Below the pieces are notes generated by a model, which saw only the letters and a list, made by a program, of their open reading frames with translations, was not told the DNA's origin and made no database searches. From NCBI RefSeq assembly GCF_033878955.1, contig NZ_CP138858.1, positions 5,235,001 through 5,299,000 of the forward strand: a stretch of DNA of 64,000 bases. Reading direction: 5' to 3'. Of the stretch, positions 10,601 through 19,600 are shown in pieces (the first letter of the stretch is position 1; each line of letters opens with the position of its first letter). The position numbers and the translations under genes are program-made. Source of the DNA: Coraliomargarita algicola. GTDB taxonomy: Bacteria > Verrucomicrobiota > Verrucomicrobiia > Opitutales > Coraliomargaritaceae.

Positions 10601-11346
10601 TGAGTTATGCAGGTTCCGGTAGCGACACGGCTGACGGAACTCCGTTCCCCGCTGGAGCAGCACCGGCATTTAATAGTCTCTCGGGGAATGGCTGGTCAGG
10701 GTTTTCTCGTTTAGACAATGATCAGATTACCGATCTAGCTGAAGCGATCGTCAAACAGGTGAAGCTACGTGGCCCTTTCATGAGTCTGTCTGACTTTGTG
10801 AACCATCGAGTCGGGGAAGGGCCCCTGAGTGGTGTGCACTACATGGGCGCACTTCAGGCAGCGATTGAGGATTCTGGGATTAACAGTTCGGTGCAAGCAA
10901 GCGCTGGAGGCGTGACACCAGTCTATACTGGAGGTAGTTTTGGCGAGTATTTCTCTGGTGCGTCTCCGGTCGGCGAGCGTAAAACCACGACAGGTATTCC
11001 AGGAGATATTACGCAGGCGAAGCTACTCATGCCACTGGCTCCGCGCCTGAGTGCACGCTCCGACACTTTTAGTATCCGTGCTTACGGCGAGCGGCGCTCT
11101 CTGGATGGCTCCACGATCCTAGGTCAGGCGGCCTGTGAGGCGGTCTTGCAACGAGTGCCTGAGTATTTGGATCCGGATACAGATCCATCCAATAACGAAC
11201 CATGGGATGAGGCACTGGCTAACCCATTGCCTTATACTGCATCAGCAACAGTCTCTGCATCTCCTCTGAACGCCATTAATACCCGCTTTGGGCGCCGCTT
11301 TAAGATCGTCAGCTTTAGGTGGCTGGCTCCAGAGGAACTCAATTAA
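7636..11346 (+). CDS. Very large pseudopilin-like protein, resembles Verru_Chthon cassette protein A
   Basis: The 1236-residue protein begins with a short basic leader and a G-F cleavage-like site followed by a long hydrophobic helix (residues 8-35), as in type IV pilin/GspK/PilX-like minor pilins; Glu5 of the mature helix is absent, as in GspK-type proteins. The body is rich in Ser, Thr, Gly and Asp and has no enzymatic motif I recognise. Near the C-terminus, KQVKLRGPFMSLSDFVNHR matches what I recall of TIGR02600 (Verru_Chthon cassette protein A). That family is normally accompanied by cassette proteins B-D, which I do not see here. Likely membrane-anchored and facing the periplasm or cell surface; function unknown. 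Confidence 0.7.
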   Translation: MLRPSRQSGFALVIALSLMAFVLLLLLSITTLVQVESQSAQTQTYSLEAEQAALLSLNIAIGKLQEVAGPDQRITAAADQLSDGANIYTGGLSVPTGQGSWTGVWKSDTASTGTPSYSPKFPNDRTFVGWLVSSANDTTGQLELPTTLDDVEDDVNTGNVSDYVTLATSSNGDAYCQVEKVQVDSLNGGTTAFAFAVEDEGLKADLSWSELSPSNLSAERYQASRLSAAPGPDYRALNGSGASGPFDAITDTDYPLTSDSPDLIAAGILKLSDLAGITSTMSSGADASAWLEDQQADVTWGSRGVIADVKLGGLRRDLSLAFEMDGDADVSTTSFPALFSAQEGEFVGGNDRLASPHVAGGMRGVHERFLYRDTSSSGSLFSSDIANSYTAPQWASVRGPNWWALRDYANLYKRLEGVSGNYSMRARAHYPNASARLQLDSSLPGPDYTLGEMMRAQRSVNGAESGSNVWNAEINADGTYIFRPARSNYAPLLIGSVYYYSLKNVGGNLALVADPLYYFWNPYNRRITADNLAVALLVGIPGTLELEVNKADGSSTVYGPRDFGSYQTRDAGGNNISYMLSGLSMEPGEIIAVSPPSGTSAQRSSLVLGNQFSESTGIVVQEFPINDPGDKMNPTWEAVPISEVVSVNAKFDPNARGIWSGSYRQHTSLPVGPLDANTLSRNEWGDQIQALCFWLNDTDDTPYDIDVDSDGVIITAADLSAKSPFGAVAYLALPADSAAPVEIFSQFNPASVGSNERSFNRRVDPNYTFKARCIAGGLNSIIDEMGFDFPPAIRNAYWGTSFEDFGSTHIPMTEILSSPLLSLAQFSHAALNTKTSEAYHPVGNSMASVMVSPVSPYGKLQDGATTGLVTAADTSWLLNDALFDRYFFSGIAPEYTLSGSYTATGSLRATLTNFFSSDYRSANANPVLRPYLPEGMTVDEILNELDDTTDGEGYLKMSAYSLIDGQFNVNSTSVEAWAALLGANRDLAVSYAGSGSDTADGTPFPAGAAPAFNSLSGNGWSGFSRLDNDQITDLAEAIVKQVKLRGPFMSLSDFVNHRVGEGPLSGVHYMGALQAAIEDSGINSSVQASAGGVTPVYTGGSFGEYFSGASPVGERKTTTGIPGDITQAKLLMPLAPRLSARSDTFSIRAYGERRSLDGSTILGQAACEAVLQRVPEYLDPDTDPSNNEPWDEALANPLPYTASATVSASPLNAINTRFGRRFKIVSFRWLAPEELN

Positions 11347-11369
11347 AACGTATCTTGAGAACCGAATTT

Positions 11370-12083
11370 ATGAAGCCCCATCGTATCAGTCTATTTATTG
11401 TATGCCTGCATTTCACCTTTGTGCTGGCTCTGCCCTTAGCGGCTCAATCAAATATAGACACATCAGGGGTGAAATTTACCTGTCTGCTGTGGGATGAGCT
11501 ACCGATGGATGAGCTGTATTATAAAGAAGGGGAGTCCTATGAGCCGATAGAGTTTAGAAAAGGAAAACGATCTAAAGAGTATAGTCTTAGAAATACCAGT
11601 GTATTTGAACTCTTCGTGCCTGTCGTGAATGAGGACGGGCAAGGTTATTTTAAGCTCATCGGCACTTCGCCACTGGTTGAGGGGACAGCGCAAATTCTTT
11701 TCATCATGGTTCCATTAGAGCGGCAACCGGACATGCTTCTGAGTATCCTAGCCTTGGATGATTCTATTGATGGCTTCCCGCCCGGAACCTTTCGATTTGC
11801 TAATTTCACTGGTTCGGAATTGCTGGTCAAGGTCCGGGATGAAGTGACTCAATTAGCGGCGGGGAAGGTTACAGTTGCGGACTCTCAATCCTCGGAGGAT
11901 GGCGGTCTAGTGCCGGTGGCATTGGGTAGTCTCGAAGGTGAGTTACTGCATTTCACTCGAATATATGCTCATGCAAGAACACGTGAAATTGTGTTTATTT
12001 TGAAATCCAAGAATCCTCGGAAGAAATTTGATTTTAAGTTTGTTCCGCAAAATATGCCCCAACCTAAAAAGTTGGCTGAATAG
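11370..12083 (+). CDS. Secreted hypothetical protein following the pseudopilin-like gene
   Basis: An in-frame start at 11319 would overlap the upstream gene, but the ATG at 11370 gives a proper signal peptide (MKPHRISLFIVCLHFTFVLA, cleavage after PLAAQ), so it is chosen; the gap to the upstream stop is 23 bases. The mature part of about 210 residues looks all-beta (FKLIGTSPLVEGTAQ, FRFANFTGSELLVKV) and ends with a basic tail, FDFKFVPQNMPQPKKLAE. No family recognised. Its position directly after the large pseudopilin-like protein suggests a shared cell-surface role. A shrunken second copy follows immediately. Confidence 0.75.
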   Translation: MKPHRISLFIVCLHFTFVLALPLAAQSNIDTSGVKFTCLLWDELPMDELYYKEGESYEPIEFRKGKRSKEYSLRNTSVFELFVPVVNEDGQGYFKLIGTSPLVEGTAQILFIMVPLERQPDMLLSILALDDSIDGFPPGTFRFANFTGSELLVKVRDEVTQLAAGKVTVADSQSSEDGGLVPVALGSLEGELLHFTRIYAHARTREIVFILKSKNPRKKFDFKFVPQNMPQPKKLAE

Positions 12084-12088
12084 AATTT

Positions 12089-12223
12089 ATGGAGAATCTG
12101 AACCGTCTAATCCTGCTGATCGCGTTTTGTATACCTCTGTTCTCGCAAGTATTTGCGGCTGAGGTAGACTCATCGAGTTTGGAATTTAAGTTTATTCCAC
12201 AGAACGTGCCAATGTCGGAGTGA
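12089..12223 (+). pseudogene. Internally deleted copy of the upstream secreted protein (44-residue remnant)
   Basis: The small frame encodes MENLNRLILLIAFCIPLFSQ plus VFAAEVDSSS, a plausible signal peptide, followed directly by LEFKFIPQNVPMSE. That tail copies the last residues of the upstream protein (FDFKFVPQNMPQPKKLAE), and the bases after the TGA continue KLAE in frame. So this looks like a tandem paralogue that has lost its whole mature domain and kept only the signal peptide and C-terminal tail. It could still be expressed as a tiny secreted peptide, but nothing requires that. Confidence 0.6.
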
Positions 12224-12290
12224 AAGTTGGCAGAGCTTAATCGATATTTTGGTTCCTTTTTTGGAATAGCTATTTATTTGTTTTGGGGTC

Positions 12291-14414
12291 TTGATCCGAA
12301 TTTTACTCCAGTTTTTATATATTTTATTGTCTGTGGTCGCAGGTGGGGGCGCACTACAGGGCGAAGTCTCGATCTTCGAAATTCCATCAGTTCGTGAGGC
12401 GCTCGCGATTGAGGCTGAGGGAGTCCGAGCTGAACTAGAAGCATTGCCCGATTTTAGTGAGACGCGGCAGATTGATTCGTATGGTTTTCATGGTGAATAC
12501 CTTCCGGTGCTGGATGAACTGCCACAGACGCCTCGATGGACGGTGAAGTTGTCTTGGGGGGCCGTTGCTAAATTGGAGCAAGTCATCTTAGTGCCAGCGA
12601 TTGACCCGCGGCAGGGCACGATTCGAGGCTACGGCTTTCCGCGCCGTTTCCGAGTTTCGAAGGTATTTCCAGACGGAAGCAGTGAAGTGGTGGCGGATTG
12701 GATGCATGAAGATTGTCCCGATCCCGGGCATGTCCCTTTGAGGATCGAACTCGTGGAGCCATTGTGTGACACGATTCGAATCGATGTGCACCGGGGGGCT
12801 GAGGAGAGCGGGCGCGAGGTGTTTGCTTTGGGAGAGGTATTTGGTGTGGTTGAACATGAGGTTTGGCAGGCTAAGACGGTCGAGGCGGGGCCAGAGTTCG
12901 AGGCGCGGCCCTACTGGAGTAAGGATTATTTGGCGGATCAAAAGACTGGGCTGGGGATGCCGCTGGGGATGCAGGTGGCATTCGGGAATGATGCTGCGTC
13001 GCTGGAGCGTGATTTTTCGGTGCGCTTCGATGAGCCTGAAACAAATGAGTATGTGATTGATTTCGATTTGGGCAGTGAGTTTCGGATGGGCTGGCTTACA
13101 CTGTTTCCTTCGACGCCACCGGAGGGCAGTATTGTGCCTGGCTATGGTTTTCCGGGGAAGATTGAGCTCTATGCTGGGCGCATGGCTCGTGATCAGGTGG
13201 TTTTTCGGCCGATTCGCGATGGGCGTTGGGGTGACGGGAATCCACGGGATAATGCAGTGCGAATTCCCCTGTATGCGGCGAACGGACGTTGGCTTCGATT
13301 GAAAGTGAGCGAGCTTCCGGTAGAGAATGGACGTCCGGTTTTTGCAATGGGCGAAGTGAGTATTAGTATGCGGGAACAGCTTTACCCTGTGACGGCGATT
13401 CGCCTTGAGGGATTTCCTGAGGGGGCGGAGTCGCGGGTCGGCTCTTTGACGGACGGTCTAGTTGGCGGGCGGCCTGAATTGCAAATGTTAGATTGGTTTG
13501 AGCTGATTGAACGCCAGAATCGCTTGGAACAGAGTTTGGAGGACATCAATTGGGTGGATCGAGGGCTGGAGCAGCGTTGGTCTCAGGCTCTGAATCTGGC
13601 AATCATGGGCGTTGTGCTACTGTTTTTGTTCATTGTATTGGTTTGGGTGATACGGCGGCGCTTGAGTCTGCAGAAGCTGCGGCTGCGCATCGCGGAAGAG
13701 CAGCATCAAACGGAGATCGAGCAAATGAAGCTGCGTTTCTTTACCCATATCTCGCATGAGTTACGCACACCATTGACCGTGATTCCTGCACCGATAGAGC
13801 GGGCGATAAAAGAAGTCGGCGAGGGGAAGCTGAAAGACTATCTTGGGGTGGCGCTTAAAAATGTGCATGAGTTGCAACAGCTGGTGGAACAGATTCTGGA
13901 TCTGCGCCAGATTCAAGAGGGGAGAATGCGAGTCATGGCCTTGGACTTGGAGTTGGTGCAACATGTGCGCTCTATATTTGATGCCATGCAGCCTTTGGCC
14001 GAAGCGAAAGGGATCGATTTGATCTTTAAGCCTGCTATGAATCGCTTGGTGGCGTGTGTCGACCCGGATGGGATCAAGCGCATCCTGGGGAATTTGATAG
14101 GCAATGCGATCAAGTTTACACCTTCTGGGGGGAGTGTGGAGCTGCAGCTTACAATGGTCGATGATGCTCTCGTCTTGTCCGTTGAAGACACGGGGCCTGG
14201 TATCGCGGCGGAAGATTTGCCGAATATTTTTGAGCAACATTATCGTGGCCAATCGACTGGTGAGATGCAAACGCATGGATCAGGAATTGGATTGGCATTG
14301 GTCCACGAGGTTGTGAGCTTGTTGGGGGGCACTGTGCAGGTGGAGAGTCCGATCGCAGACGGGCAAGGCTCTAAATTCACAGCGAATTTACCACTTAAGA
14401 AAGGATCGAAATGA
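12291..14414 (+). CDS. Sensor histidine kinase with duplicated beta-sandwich ectodomain (HisKA/HATPase)
   Basis: The start is a TTG at 12291, preceded by GGGG and giving a signal-like hydrophobic N-terminus. Residues about 30-410 form a periplasmic region with two discoidin-like halves (RWTVKLSWG..YGFPRRFRV..DCPDPG and YVIDFDLGSEF..GYGFPGKIEL), joined by ARPYWSKDYLADQ. A membrane helix follows at about 440-462, then HisKA with phospho-acceptor His489 in HISHELRTPLT, and HATPase_c with N, G1 and G2 boxes (NLIGNAIKFTP, VEDTGPGI, GSGIGLALV). It overlaps the response regulator gene by 4 bases (ATGA), so the two are co-translated. Output is phosphorylation of that AraC-type regulator; the ectodomain probably senses a carbohydrate released by the locus enzymes (inference). 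Confidence 0.9.
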   Translation: MIRILLQFLYILLSVVAGGGALQGEVSIFEIPSVREALAIEAEGVRAELEALPDFSETRQIDSYGFHGEYLPVLDELPQTPRWTVKLSWGAVAKLEQVILVPAIDPRQGTIRGYGFPRRFRVSKVFPDGSSEVVADWMHEDCPDPGHVPLRIELVEPLCDTIRIDVHRGAEESGREVFALGEVFGVVEHEVWQAKTVEAGPEFEARPYWSKDYLADQKTGLGMPLGMQVAFGNDAASLERDFSVRFDEPETNEYVIDFDLGSEFRMGWLTLFPSTPPEGSIVPGYGFPGKIELYAGRMARDQVVFRPIRDGRWGDGNPRDNAVRIPLYAANGRWLRLKVSELPVENGRPVFAMGEVSISMREQLYPVTAIRLEGFPEGAESRVGSLTDGLVGGRPELQMLDWFELIERQNRLEQSLEDINWVDRGLEQRWSQALNLAIMGVVLLFLFIVLVWVIRRRLSLQKLRLRIAEEQHQTEIEQMKLRFFTHISHELRTPLTVIPAPIERAIKEVGEGKLKDYLGVALKNVHELQQLVEQILDLRQIQEGRMRVMALDLELVQHVRSIFDAMQPLAEAKGIDLIFKPAMNRLVACVDPDGIKRILGNLIGNAIKFTPSGGSVELQLTMVDDALVLSVEDTGPGIAAEDLPNIFEQHYRGQSTGEMQTHGSGIGLALVHEVVSLLGGTVQVESPIADGQGSKFTANLPLKKGSK

Positions 14415-15193
14415 TGGATCAGCAGACAACAGAGAGGGCCACGATACTGGTCGTCGAAGATAACGCAGATGTGCGACTGGTGTTGGAGACCGAGTTGGAG
14501 GATGATTATGTCGTGCTGCTCGCGAGTCATGGTTGTGAGGGGCTCGAGCTCGCTATTCAGAATGTGCCAGATCTAGTGATTACAGATGTGATGATGCCTG
14601 AAATGTCCGGTTTGGAGCTGTGTAGGGCGATTAAACACAATGAAGTAACGAATCATATTCCAGTGATCATGTTGACTGCTCGCGGCCAAGAGTATGAGCA
14701 GATCGAAGGCTTAGAGGTCGGTGCCAACGACTACATTAGTAAGCCCTTTTCGGTACCGATTTTAAAGATGCGGATTCACAACCTGCTTGAATCACGACGT
14801 CATTACCGGCTGCGCATTCTGCAGCAATTAGATGCCACGGGCGATATCGAAGCGGTTTCCTTTGAGGATCGTTTTATGGAGCGGGTGCTGGCTTGTGTGG
14901 ATCTGCATTTATCTGAGCCAGATTTTGGAGTGGAGCAACTTGCCGCGGAGGTGGGCATGTCGGAACGGACCTTACAAAGAAAACTGAAGGCAATGGCCGA
15001 CACCACGCCGCAGGATGTGATCCGGTCGATTCGACTGAACCGTGCTCGTAGTTTGCTCGAAAGCAGTTCTCTTTCGGTTTCTGAAGTCGCGTTTAAAGTC
15101 GGTTTTCAAGAGCCGACTAATTTTAGTCGTAGTTTTAAAAAGCAGTTCAGCTTGCCGCCTTCGCACTTCCGCAGCGAGTCGGAAGACGCATAG
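14411..15193 (+). CDS. Response regulator, REC plus AraC-type DNA-binding domain
   Basis: The N-terminal receiver domain (residues about 12-125) has the acidic pocket (VVEDN), phospho-acceptor Asp59 (ITDVMMPEMSG), Thr in MLTARG and Lys in SKPFS. A linker leads to a C-terminal AraC double helix-turn-helix (about 160-255; VGMSERTLQRKLKAM, VAFKVGFQEPTNFSRSFKKQ). Together with the kinase it forms a two-protein version of the hybrid two-component systems that activate polysaccharide utilization genes in Bacteroidota. Likely targets are the hydrolase/sulfatase genes that start 140 bases downstream; no binding site could be assigned. Confidence 0.93.
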   Translation: MMDQQTTERATILVVEDNADVRLVLETELEDDYVVLLASHGCEGLELAIQNVPDLVITDVMMPEMSGLELCRAIKHNEVTNHIPVIMLTARGQEYEQIEGLEVGANDYISKPFSVPILKMRIHNLLESRRHYRLRILQQLDATGDIEAVSFEDRFMERVLACVDLHLSEPDFGVEQLAAEVGMSERTLQRKLKAMADTTPQDVIRSIRLNRARSLLESSSLSVSEVAFKVGFQEPTNFSRSFKKQFSLPPSHFRSESEDA

Positions 15194-15330
15194 CTCCTCC
15201 AAGGGATCGTGCAGATCAGGCTGTTAAACTAAGAAACGTCGCGAGTTATCTCATGCCTACGAATGACCTTTTCTGGCGATAGACAGGGGGCGTTCGCTTT
15301 GATAAAATTGCATGTTAATTTTTATACTCT

Positions 15331-16254
15331 GTGAAAGCATCTATATTACCTCTACTCACTATATTTCTGCTCTGTGCCGTGGGCGCCCATGGCGCCAGCA
15401 GATGGGACAAAGGCCAGGCACAGGCCGAACAAGCGACGGCAGAGTATTTGGTCCAATATACTGATGTTCATTCGGAAAGGATTGTGTTCAAAACAATCAC
15501 GCTTCCGAACGGAAAAAAGATGGATCTGGATTTCCGATTGGAGCGCCCCAAAGCAGGCGAGGGGCCCTTTCCGGTCGTTTTCTTTGTCCATGGCGGCGGG
15601 TGGGTGAAAGGTAACAAGTCAGGTTTTCTCCATCAGTCCTTCGTGCTGGCGAAGCACGGGATCGCTGGGGTGCGCCTAGAGTATCGCTTGAAATCGCATG
15701 GGGCGAGATATCCTGAGGCGATTAGTGATGTGCTCGATGCCATTGACTATGTGCGCCAGCACGCCAGCGAGTTGAATCTAGACTTTACGCGAGTGGGCAT
15801 CGCCGGCGGTTCGGCGGGCGGGCACCTTTCCGCCATCGCAGCTCAAATGACGCCGGAGTGTATTTGCTACGATGGTTACAACGGGCTGTTTGATGCCTTC
15901 GATCGGAATCGCAGTCGTTTTGGCGGTGGCGATTATACGGGCACCACTGAAGCTGAGAAGAAGGCAGCATCTGCCATCTATAATATCAAAACGCCGCCGC
16001 CAGACACTTTTTTATATCACGGCACAGCTGATCCTACAGTCGACTTCAAGCAGTCAGTCCGCTTTGCAGAAGCGATACGAGCCAAGGGCGGTTCGGCTGA
16101 GGTCTTAGCTTATGAGGGGCAAGGGCATGGTTTTTTTAATAAAGACCCATTCCTGACGGCAACCACTCAAGCGCTGCTGGCGCATACCTTGTATGTGTTT
16201 GAAATGAGCGATGAGGATCCAGAACTGGATGAATATTTTGTCCCGCTTGAATAA
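15331..16254 (+). CDS. Secreted alpha/beta-hydrolase (BD-FAE/HSL-like carbohydrate esterase)
   Basis: The product starts at GTG 15331 with a signal peptide (MKASILPLLTIFLLCAVGAHG). It shows the oxyanion motif HGGGW, the nucleophile elbow GIAGGSAGGH (Ser in G-S-A-G-G), an acid in HGTADPTVDF and the catalytic His in GQGHGFF. This is the arrangement of bifunctional feruloyl/acetyl-xylan esterases and hormone-sensitive-lipase-like enzymes. In this locus, removal of acetyl or other acyl groups from the polysaccharide is the likely role. It is separated from the following GH2 operon by about 380 bases. Confidence 0.87.
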   Translation: MKASILPLLTIFLLCAVGAHGASRWDKGQAQAEQATAEYLVQYTDVHSERIVFKTITLPNGKKMDLDFRLERPKAGEGPFPVVFFVHGGGWVKGNKSGFLHQSFVLAKHGIAGVRLEYRLKSHGARYPEAISDVLDAIDYVRQHASELNLDFTRVGIAGGSAGGHLSAIAAQMTPECICYDGYNGLFDAFDRNRSRFGGGDYTGTTEAEKKAASAIYNIKTPPPDTFLYHGTADPTVDFKQSVRFAEAIRAKGGSAEVLAYEGQGHGFFNKDPFLTATTQALLAHTLYVFEMSDEDPELDEYFVPLE

Positions 16255-16636
16255 CTAGACGTGATTTGTGAATTTTTCGTAGCATGCAGTATATGCCCTT
16301 TATGGGTGCTACATCTAACGTAAGTTGCCTATTAGATTTTATACAATCACCGCGTGAAGCGCTACGCGCACACGGCAGGGTGCGCAGAGAGGAGAAGATT
16401 GAGGAGAGACGGGAAGGGGAAGAAACAAACCGGGAATATGGAGACTGTCCAGTGCCAAGCCTAAATGCAGGTCGACAGTTTATTTGCTCTGTATGTCGCC
16501 TAATGATCAGCATTCTGTCGGGTGGTGATTAGCACAATTTTGCCTAAAGATGTTATACTTTTGGTCTAATTGTAAAAGGGGGGCGCTCTCTCAGATCAAA
16601 ATGAAAAACTTAGTCATAATTCCCGGACTTAAACCG
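16255..16636. other. Intergenic region without a convincing gene
   Basis: About 380 bases separate the esterase from the GH2 gene. Short frames exist on both strands, but their translations are Arg/Glu-rich or unlike any protein, and none has a ribosome site. A near-inverted pair (ACTGTCC at 16443 and CGACAGT at 16473) could form a loose hairpin. The promoter of the GH2-sulfatase operon is expected here, but I cannot pick one with confidence. Confidence 0.5.
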
Positions 16637-19600
16637 ATGAAAATGATTCAAACATATATTCTCTTTTTATTGGCGGCACTGTCCGTGCAAGCCGCGCGCA
16701 TGAGCTTTGATGAAAGCTGGCAATTCACGCTCGGTGATCCTAAAGGTGCCGAGCAAGTTGCCTTTGCGGATAGCGATTGGCGCGTGCTGGATGTGCCGCA
16801 TGACTGGAGCATCGAGGGTGAATATAGCAAAGCTCATCGGATGGGGGACAAGGGCGGCTATTTGCCAGCGGGTATCGGTTGGTATCGCAAGACGATTGTC
16901 GTGCCTCAAGAATGGAAGGGAAAGTATGTGGAGATCGCCTTTGATGGCGTCTTTATGAATAGCACCGTGTGGGCCAATGGTCAGAAGCTCGGCACGCGGC
17001 CCTATGGCTGGAGTTCGTTCGCGTATGACATTAGCGAGATCGTGGAAAGCTCAGGCTCGATTACTTTTGCGGTGCGGGTGGACAATTCAAAGCAGCCAGC
17101 CGCACGCTGGTATACGGGCAGTGGAATCTATGCGCACACATGGATCGATGTTAAGGACAAGATTCATGTGCCTGCAGATGGCGTTTTTGTTCGCACTCAA
17201 GGCGAGGCAGCTGCGATCGATGTAGAGCTTAAGAATACCACTGGCACAGCACAATCAGTGGGAGTGGAAGTCGTCATCATCGATCCTAGCGGCAATGAGG
17301 TCACCAAAGAACAACGATCGGTTATGGTAAATACGGATGCTGTTCAGGCCTCAGATTTTAGCTTTCAGGTCTCAAATCCTCAACGTTGGGATATCGATTC
17401 GCCACATCTGTATCGTGCGGTTACGAAAGTCGTGGTAGCAGGCACAGTTGTGGATACCACGACGACTCGATTTGGTTTTCGCGATGTCGAATGGAAGCCA
17501 GATACGGGCATGTGGCTGAACGGTAAGAACATCAAGTTGCAGGGCGTGTGTAATCACCAGGATGCGGGTGCGCTCGGCGCGGCGGTGCCGGATAAGGTGC
17601 TACGTTTTCGCATCGAGCAGCTCAAGGCGATGGGCTGTAACGCTATCCGCACAGCGCACAATCCGCAGACACCGACCTTTTACGATATCTGCGATGAGGT
17701 CGGCATGTTGGTGATGGATGAAATCTTTGATGGGTGGTCTAAAAAAGCTAACCATGATTATGGGCGGTATCATTTTCAGGAATGGTGGGAGCGTGATCTG
17801 ACAGATTGGATCAAGCGCGACCGCAATCATCCATCCATTGTGATCTACAGTGTGGGCAATGAAACTCACGGCAAGGTCGGTGAAGACTTGGTGGCACTTT
17901 GCCATGAACTCGATCCCACACGTCCGGTTACTTCCGGTCACTCAAGCTCGGAATACATGGATGTTTTCGGTGTGAACGGTGCCAGTGAGAAAACAGGCTG
18001 GTTTGATAACCTAGAAACAGATCGTGTATTCATCGGCACTGAGAATCCGCATACGTGGCAGGTGCGAGGTTACTATCGCACGAAGACCTGGTATCGTAAC
18101 GGCTATCCTAGTAGGAGTCAGAAGCCGTATGAAATTCCTGACCTCACTCAGGAGGAAGTGTTTTCTTATGATTGGATTGATGCTGATGGGCGGAGTAACC
18201 GCAAACAGATCTTTAACTCCAGTTATGACAACGCGACCGTGCGCTTGACCGCACGCCACAGTATCGAGCAGTTGCGCGACATTCCCAATTATGCCGGCTC
18301 CTTTCGTTGGACGGGACACGATTATATTGGCGAAGCGGGCTACGTGCATGGTGGCTGGCCGTTTCGAGCATTCATGGGCGGCGCCATTGATCTAGCCAAC
18401 TTTGAAAAGGACCTTTTCTACCTCTACCAAAGTCAGTGGACCGATGAGCCGATGGTTCACATTCTACCGCATTGGACACATCCTACGCTCAAGCTTGGCA
18501 CCGAAATTCCAGTTTGGGTGTATTCTAACTGCGATGAAGTGGAGCTGTTTTTGAACGGAAAATCACTCGGTAAGCAAGGCCCCGGCACTCAGTGGGATGC
18601 GATGCAATGTGAGTGGATGGTTGGATGGCAGCCGGGTGAGTTGAAGGCGATCGCCTACAAGGATGGAAAGCCTGTATGCGAAAAAATAATACGCACTGCG
18701 GATGCGCCCGCTCGCATCGCGCTGTCGATCGACGGTGAACCGCTGGCGAAGACTGGCAAAGACATCGTGCAAGTGCGCGTCACGACGCAGGATGCAAAGG
18801 AAGAGTTTTATCCTTACGGTGAAAATCGGACCGCATTTCATGTGATTGGGCCTGGGCAGATTCGTGCTTTGGACAACGGTAGCCCGGTGGATGTGGAGCA
18901 ACATTTCCGCGCAAAGGATCGGATTGCTTTTTACGGACTGACCCGCGCCTATGTAGAATCGACTGGCGCAGCTGGAGATATCACATTATTGGCCAGCTGT
19001 ATTCTTGGCGAGAAACGTCAGATCTCTTCGGAGCTGGTGAGTATTGATGCGCAGTTACTATCTCTTCGCGGCACATTGGCTGCGGTAAGTGTCGAGATTT
19101 TCTATACACTCGATGGTAGCACACCGACGACGCAATCAACTCGCTATACAAAAGCTTTTGCGGTGCCACTTGGCACGACGGTCAAGGCGCTGGTCGCGTT
19201 GGATGGTCAGCCTGTTCAGATCCTAGAAGAGCGCTTCGCAGCTGACGAAGGTTTTGTCTGGAATGTGGCGCAGGATGCGTCTCATGGCGGCGACCAAGCG
19301 GAAGATGCCAAGTTGAGTGGCGCGGTGGTGAGCACTGCGGGTAAAGGTTTTAATGGTAAAGGATTCGTGGATTTCGGTAACAATAAGGGTGCCTATGTTG
19401 AATGGTATCAGGAGAACGACGGCGACGCAGGCGAGGCGGATCTAACAATACGCTACAGCGGCAAAGCCAGAGGAGCCTCAGGGCGTGCGATCCAGTTGAG
19501 CATCAATGGTAAGGTGATTGATAAACAGCGGATGCTGCCGAATACGAAAGATTGGGGCTCCGACTGGCAAACCGTGACGGTGCCGATTCGGATCGGACGC

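Noticed and set aside
15299..15328. TTGATA - 18 bases - TATACT as a promoter of the esterase gene
   Set aside because: Transcription would start inside the chosen GTG start codon, leaving no leader. The region is AT-rich and the boxes may be coincidental.
16284..16532. 82-codon plus-strand frame between the esterase and GH2 genes
   Set aside because: It has no ribosome site, its translation is an Arg/Glu run with no domain-like pattern, and an equally long frame overlaps on the other strand.
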